Source: Acidobacteriota bacterium
Lineage (GTDB): Bacteria; Acidobacteriota; Terriglobia; Terriglobales; Acidobacteriaceae
Assembly: GCA_021799405.1 (NCBI GenBank)
Contig: JAJZAL010000062.1
Location: forward strand, 1 to 23,203
Reading direction: 5' to 3'
DNA length: 23,203 nucleotides
Made by a program: the position numbers and the translations under genes
Notes under the pieces: generated by a model
Database searches by the model: none
Told to the model about the DNA's origin: nothing
Seen by the model: only the letters and a program-made list of their open reading frames with translations
In this document: piece after piece, positions 22,740-23,203 of the stretch
How positions within the stretch are numbered: position 1 is the stretch's first letter
How the letters are laid out: the number at the start of each line of letters is the position of its first letter

Positions 22740-23203
22740 GCTAGGCACCTCTGCCGGGCTGGATTTTACCGATAGGTGGAAATACTTTCTTCCATTTTTC
22801 TTTTTATGTACCCAAATCTGCGATTCGGGTATACTATGTAACGCATAGTCTAAGTTGAAAATAAGTATCTCTCGAAGCCGAGTAAGGTCAAAGAGAAGAA
22901 GCGCCTATCGGATTGGCCCGCTAAGTGCTTCGTGGATTCCATGGGTTGCCTTACATAGTTTCGCAAGAGGTCTCGGGCCATTAAAGGGATTGATCGGATC
23001 ACGGCGAGAGTCCAGGAGCCAATCCCGTGAAGATATTCATTTTTGCCCGGATCATTTTTTGAAATATGCGGGAAAGACGCTGCGATACCTTATGCCGTAA
23101 AGGGAACGCAGTAACGATGGCGCATCGAAATATAACTATGGCGATGCCGCCACTTTAGACTATGGCTGCCCGGGCTGACGCGCCGCGTACTTCTGAAATC
23201 TGG
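22740..23203. other. Region without a convincing gene at the right edge
   Basis: About 460 bases hold no recognisable gene. A plus-strand frame from TTG 22855 to 23100 is Arg/Ser-rich with no domain and no good start. The only structured element is the inverted repeat and possible -10 at 22830-22849. An ATG at 23162 opens a frame (MAARADAPRTSEIW) that runs off the window and could be the start of the next gene, but it has no ribosome-binding site. Base composition is more AT-rich near 22770-22860 than in neighbouring genes. Confidence 0.4.
22830..22849 (+). promoter_or_regulatory. Possible -10 element overlapped by an inverted repeat
   Basis: TATACT (22830-22835) is a good -10 hexamer, and ACTATG (22833-22838) with CATAGT (22844-22849) forms a perfect 6-bp inverted repeat around five bases that overlaps it. 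This layout fits a repressor operator on a plus-strand promoter. The -35 is poor, and the downstream gene is not in the window. Confidence 0.35.

Noticed and set aside
22771..22800. Short TGGAA/TTCCA hairpin followed by a T-rich run, plus strand
   Set aside because: The stem is only 5 bp and no plus-strand gene ends here, so a terminator is unsupported.

Overview
The window looks like chromosomal DNA of an acidobacterium (Acidobacteriota). The evidence is a very large Oar-type TonB-dependent receptor with an N-terminal carboxypeptidase-regulatory-like domain, a Tat-exported sulfatase, a membrane-tethered winged-helix-like regulator of a type common in that phylum, and an HAE-type RND pump. 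This is inference from gene content; there is no rRNA, tRNA or other marker. No insertion sequence, phage, CRISPR or RNA gene was seen.

Layout. (1) 1-1620: the 3' end of a probable sulfatase gene, then a decayed minus-strand Oar-receptor gene whose signal peptide and regulatory domain appear joined, out of frame, to a short barrel-like tail, then about 900 bases without a convincing gene that contain a perfect 14-bp palindrome. (2) 1621-6831: a Cys-type sulfatase and a 1205-aa Oar/TonB receptor, probably one operon for sulfated-glycan uptake or desulfation. (3) 6832-8616: a hairpin, a strong sigma70-like promoter and a wHTH-TM-periplasmic regulator-like protein. (4) 8680-12479, minus strand: an RND inner-membrane pump without adaptor or TolC genes, preceded by a strong promoter and a 45-codon ORF that overlaps the pump start (TAATG). 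(5) 12810-18985: a membrane protein with an internal spermidine-synthase-like domain (plus strand) meets, tail to tail with a 20-base overlap, a minus-strand operon of DUF362 protein, AmmeMemoRadiSam radical SAM enzyme and a MEMO-AMMECR1 fusion. (6) 19362-19811: a ferredoxin gene with a CRP/FNR-like site upstream and an excellent intrinsic terminator. (7) 19842-22739, minus strand: a large secreted protein of unknown function with a Pro/Thr/Ser/Ala-rich tail. (8) 22740-23203: no convincing gene, but an inverted repeat overlapping a possible -10 element.

The most interesting part is region 5. All three products of the AmmeMemoRadiSam-type operon carry N-terminal export signals (Tat on the DUF362 protein and the radical SAM enzyme, Sec-like on the MEMO-AMMECR1 fusion). 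A multi-pass membrane protein with a SAM-fold domain is convergent with the operon and a ferredoxin is divergent from it. Together they suggest an envelope-located version of a widespread system of unknown function. That interpretation is inference; the domains, signals and gene order are visible in the sequence.
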